From NCBI GenBank assembly GCA_036271855.1, contig DATAZV010000211.1, positions 1 through 7,682 on the forward strand: a stretch of 7,682 bases of DNA, given 5' to 3'. Origin of the DNA: JAQGMJ01 sp036271855 (GTDB lineage Bacteria > Pseudomonadota > Gammaproteobacteria > Burkholderiales > JAEUOS01). Both the position numbers and the translations under genes were made by a program. Of this stretch, positions 6,353 through 7,682 are shown piece by piece (the first letter of the stretch is position 1; the number at the start of each line of letters is the position of its first letter). A model generated the notes under the pieces. That model was not told the DNA's origin. It made no database searches and saw only the letters and a program-made list of their open reading frames with translations.

Positions 6353-6440
6353 GGCAGACAGCATATTTTGGATATCCCGCGTCTGTCCAGTAATTAATCG
6401 AATTGGTCCTTGAGCTTAACGGAATGTCGCGATGCAAAAT

Positions 6441-6465
6441 GTGACAGGGCTGGCATCCCTGTCAC
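6441..6465. promoter_or_regulatory. Perfect 9-bp inverted repeat, candidate operator in the divergent intergenic region
   Basis: GTGACAGGG at 6441-6449 and CCCTGTCAC at 6457-6465 are exact reverse complements around a 7-nt spacer (CTGGCAT). The repeat lies between two divergently transcribed genes, 151 bp or 76 bp from the two possible yfiR starts and 93 bp from the transporter start. There is no T-run on either side, and a terminator would make little sense upstream of both genes, so a binding site for a dimeric transcription factor is the better reading. No regulator gene is visible in the window and I do not recognise the half-site. The GTGACA half also resembles a -35 element on the plus strand, which would place the site over a promoter. 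Confidence 0.6.
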
Positions 6466-6489
6466 GATAGTGTGTATCACCGCGTCATC

Positions 6490-6519
6490 TTCATCCGGCG
6501 CGGCCACTCCCGGTATGAT
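6490..6519 (+). promoter_or_regulatory. Weak candidate promoter for the MFS transporter gene
   Basis: TATGAT at 6514-6519 matches five of six bases of a sigma-70 -10 element. The best -35 candidate, TTCATC at 6490-6495, matches only three of six with an 18-bp spacer. A transcript from here would have a leader of about 30 nt. The -10 is reasonable, but the pair is weak in a GC-rich genome. Confidence 0.25.
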
Positions 6520-6558
6520 CCGCCTTTCGTTTTGCATGCGGCCACCGTAAGCAGTGCC

Positions 6559-7682
6559 ATGAGCGCAGTCCCCGCCGGCGGTATTGATGGCCCTTACGTG
6601 CCGTTTCGCATCCGCGACTTTCGCCTGTTCGTCACCATGATCCTGTTCTCCTCGGTGGCGCAGCAGGCGCAGGCGGTGGCGATCGGCTGGGACATCTATG
6701 AGCGCACCGGCTCGGCCATGGCCCTGGGCTGGACCGGCCTGGTGCAGTTCATTCCGGTGCTGGCGTTTTTTCTTCCCGCCGGGCAGATCGCCGACCGCAG
6801 CGACCGCCGCAAGGTGTGCGCGCTTTCGCTCCTGATCTGGTTCGCCGGCGCGCTGCTGCTGGCCATCGGCGCCTGGCAGCACGTGGCGGTGGGCTGGATC
6901 TACGTCACCATCGCGCTCACCGGCCTTTCCACCGTGCTGAACCGCGCCGCGCGCGACGCCCTGCTGCCGCAGATCGTGCCGGCACCCATGCTGGCGCGCG
7001 CGGTCACCTGGAACGCCACCATTTTCCAGACCGCCTCGGTGGCCGGCCCGACGCTGGCCGGCGTGCTGATCGCGCTGGGCGGCTCCGCTTTCACCGTCTA
7101 CGCGATGAACGTGGCGTGCATTTTCGTCGCCGCCGGCGTCGCCATCGCGATCCGCTCGCGCCCGCCTTCCGGCCCGGTGCGCAATGGTTCCTGGCGCGAG
7201 GTGTTCGGCGGCCTCGCGCATGTGTGGAACACCCCGGAAGTGCTGGCGCCGATGACCATCGACCTGTTTGCCGTGCTGCTGGGCGGCGCCACCGCGCTGT
7301 TGCCGCTGTACGCCAAGGACATCCTGCATGTCGGCCCTACGGGTCTCGGCTGGCTATCCGCCGGGCCGGCGCTGGGCGCGGTGCTGATGGCGTTTTACGT
7401 CGGCCACCGCAAGAAAGAGGCGCATGCCGGGCGCAGCTTCCTGCTGGCGGTGGGCATCTACGGATTTGCCACGGTGGTATTCGGTTTTTCCACCAGCTTC
7501 TGGATTTCGCTGGCCGCGCTGGTGGTCATCGGCGCGGCCGACAACTTCGGCGCGGTGATCCGCCAGACCTCGGTGCAGCTCTACACGCCGGACGCCTTGC
7601 GCGGCCGCGTCTCGGCGGTCAACCGTGTATTCATCAGCTCATCCAACGAGCTGGGGGCGGTCGAGTCCGGCCTGGCGGCGGC
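6559..7682 (+). CDS. Major facilitator superfamily transporter, EntS-like (MFS_3), C-terminus missing at the right edge
   Basis: An open frame of 374 codons runs from the ATG at 6559 to the window edge without a stop. The protein is very hydrophobic, with about ten membrane segments visible of the expected twelve. It begins MSAVPAGGIDGPYVPFRIRDFRLF, the usual short cytoplasmic lead into TM1. The loop between TM2 and TM3 carries motif A (GQIADRSDRRK, residues 75-85), the hallmark of the superfamily. LNRAARDALLPQIVP around 126-140 and the late RQTSVQLYTPDALRGRVSAV stretch are typical of the MFS_3 branch that includes the enterobactin exporter EntS. It is an inner-membrane secondary transporter, probably an exporter; the substrate is not evident. 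An EntS-like exporter next to a TonB-dependent receptor hints at siderophores, but the branch is large and no synthesis genes are seen, so I would not name it so. It is divergent from the signalling operon. The ribosome binding site is poor; no upstream in-frame start exists, because a TAA at 6548-6550 closes the frame that begins at the ATG at 6536. Confidence 0.88.
   Translation, partial: MSAVPAGGIDGPYVPFRIRDFRLFVTMILFSSVAQQAQAVAIGWDIYERTGSAMALGWTGLVQFIPVLAFFLPAGQIADRSDRRKVCALSLLIWFAGALLLAIGAWQHVAVGWIYVTIALTGLSTVLNRAARDALLPQIVPAPMLARAVTWNATIFQTASVAGPTLAGVLIALGGSAFTVYAMNVACIFVAAGVAIAIRSRPPSGPVRNGSWREVFGGLAHVWNTPEVLAPMTIDLFAVLLGGATALLPLYAKDILHVGPTGLGWLSAGPALGAVLMAFYVGHRKKEAHAGRSFLLAVGIYGFATVVFGFSTSFWISLAALVVIGAADNFGAVIRQTSVQLYTPDALRGRVSAVNRVFISSSNELGAVESGLAA

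Noticed and set aside
6440..6466. The 9-bp palindrome as a CRP site
   Set aside because: TGTGA is present, but the opposite half is much too far away for the TGTGA-N6-TCACA spacing.
6394..7329. A 311-codon open frame on the minus strand
   Set aside because: Antisense to the MFS transporter, whose plus-strand frame has membrane segments and motif A. The translation is His/Gly/Arg/Gln-rich with no family resemblance.
1..7682. CRISPR array, tRNA or rRNA gene, insertion sequence, attachment site
   Set aside because: No spaced direct repeats, tRNA-like cloverleaf, transposase or terminal inverted repeats were seen on either strand.

Overview
The window is GC-rich throughout and densely packed. 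It carries genes of Gram-negative type: a TonB-dependent outer-membrane receptor, a periplasmic YfiR protein and a membrane histidine kinase. Codon use (strong G/C at third positions), the long antisense open frames and the gene complement fit a high-GC Proteobacterium, most likely a betaproteobacterium of the Burkholderiales/Oxalobacteraceae type. That placement is inferred from gene content only; there is no rRNA or other marker in the window.

Layout: six genes lie on the minus strand and one on the plus strand. In transcription order the minus-strand genes are yfiR-like (start 6289 or 6364, end 5663), a sensor histidine kinase (5661 to 3757), an Rcp1-type single-domain response regulator (3770 to 3327), a second single-domain response regulator (3266 to 2844), a TonB-dependent receptor (2741 to 756), and the N-terminal part of a sterol desaturase-family membrane protein (587 to the left edge). 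The first three are tightly coupled: 1 nt separates yfiR from the kinase, and the kinase and regulator overlap by 14 nt. The next gaps are 60, 102 and 168 nt with no convincing terminator, so a single operon of at least five genes is likely. A major facilitator transporter (6559 to the right edge) is divergently transcribed. The intergenic region between it and yfiR holds a perfect 9-bp inverted repeat, two GC hairpins and weak promoter-like elements.

How the genes may work together: YfiR is known from the Pseudomonas YfiBNR system as a periplasmic inhibitor of the diguanylate cyclase YfiN, and the outer-membrane lipoprotein YfiB relieves it. Here the kinase next to yfiR has the same N-terminal plan as YfiN (TM, CHASE8-like periplasmic domain, TM, HAMP), but its output is PAS-HisKA-HATPase instead of GGDEF. 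Two receiver-only proteins follow, and the outer-membrane component of the cluster is a TonB-dependent receptor. The most interesting reading is a trans-envelope relay in which receptor state is passed through YfiR to a kinase and on to two output-less receivers. This is inference from domain order and gene order; the families themselves are well supported.
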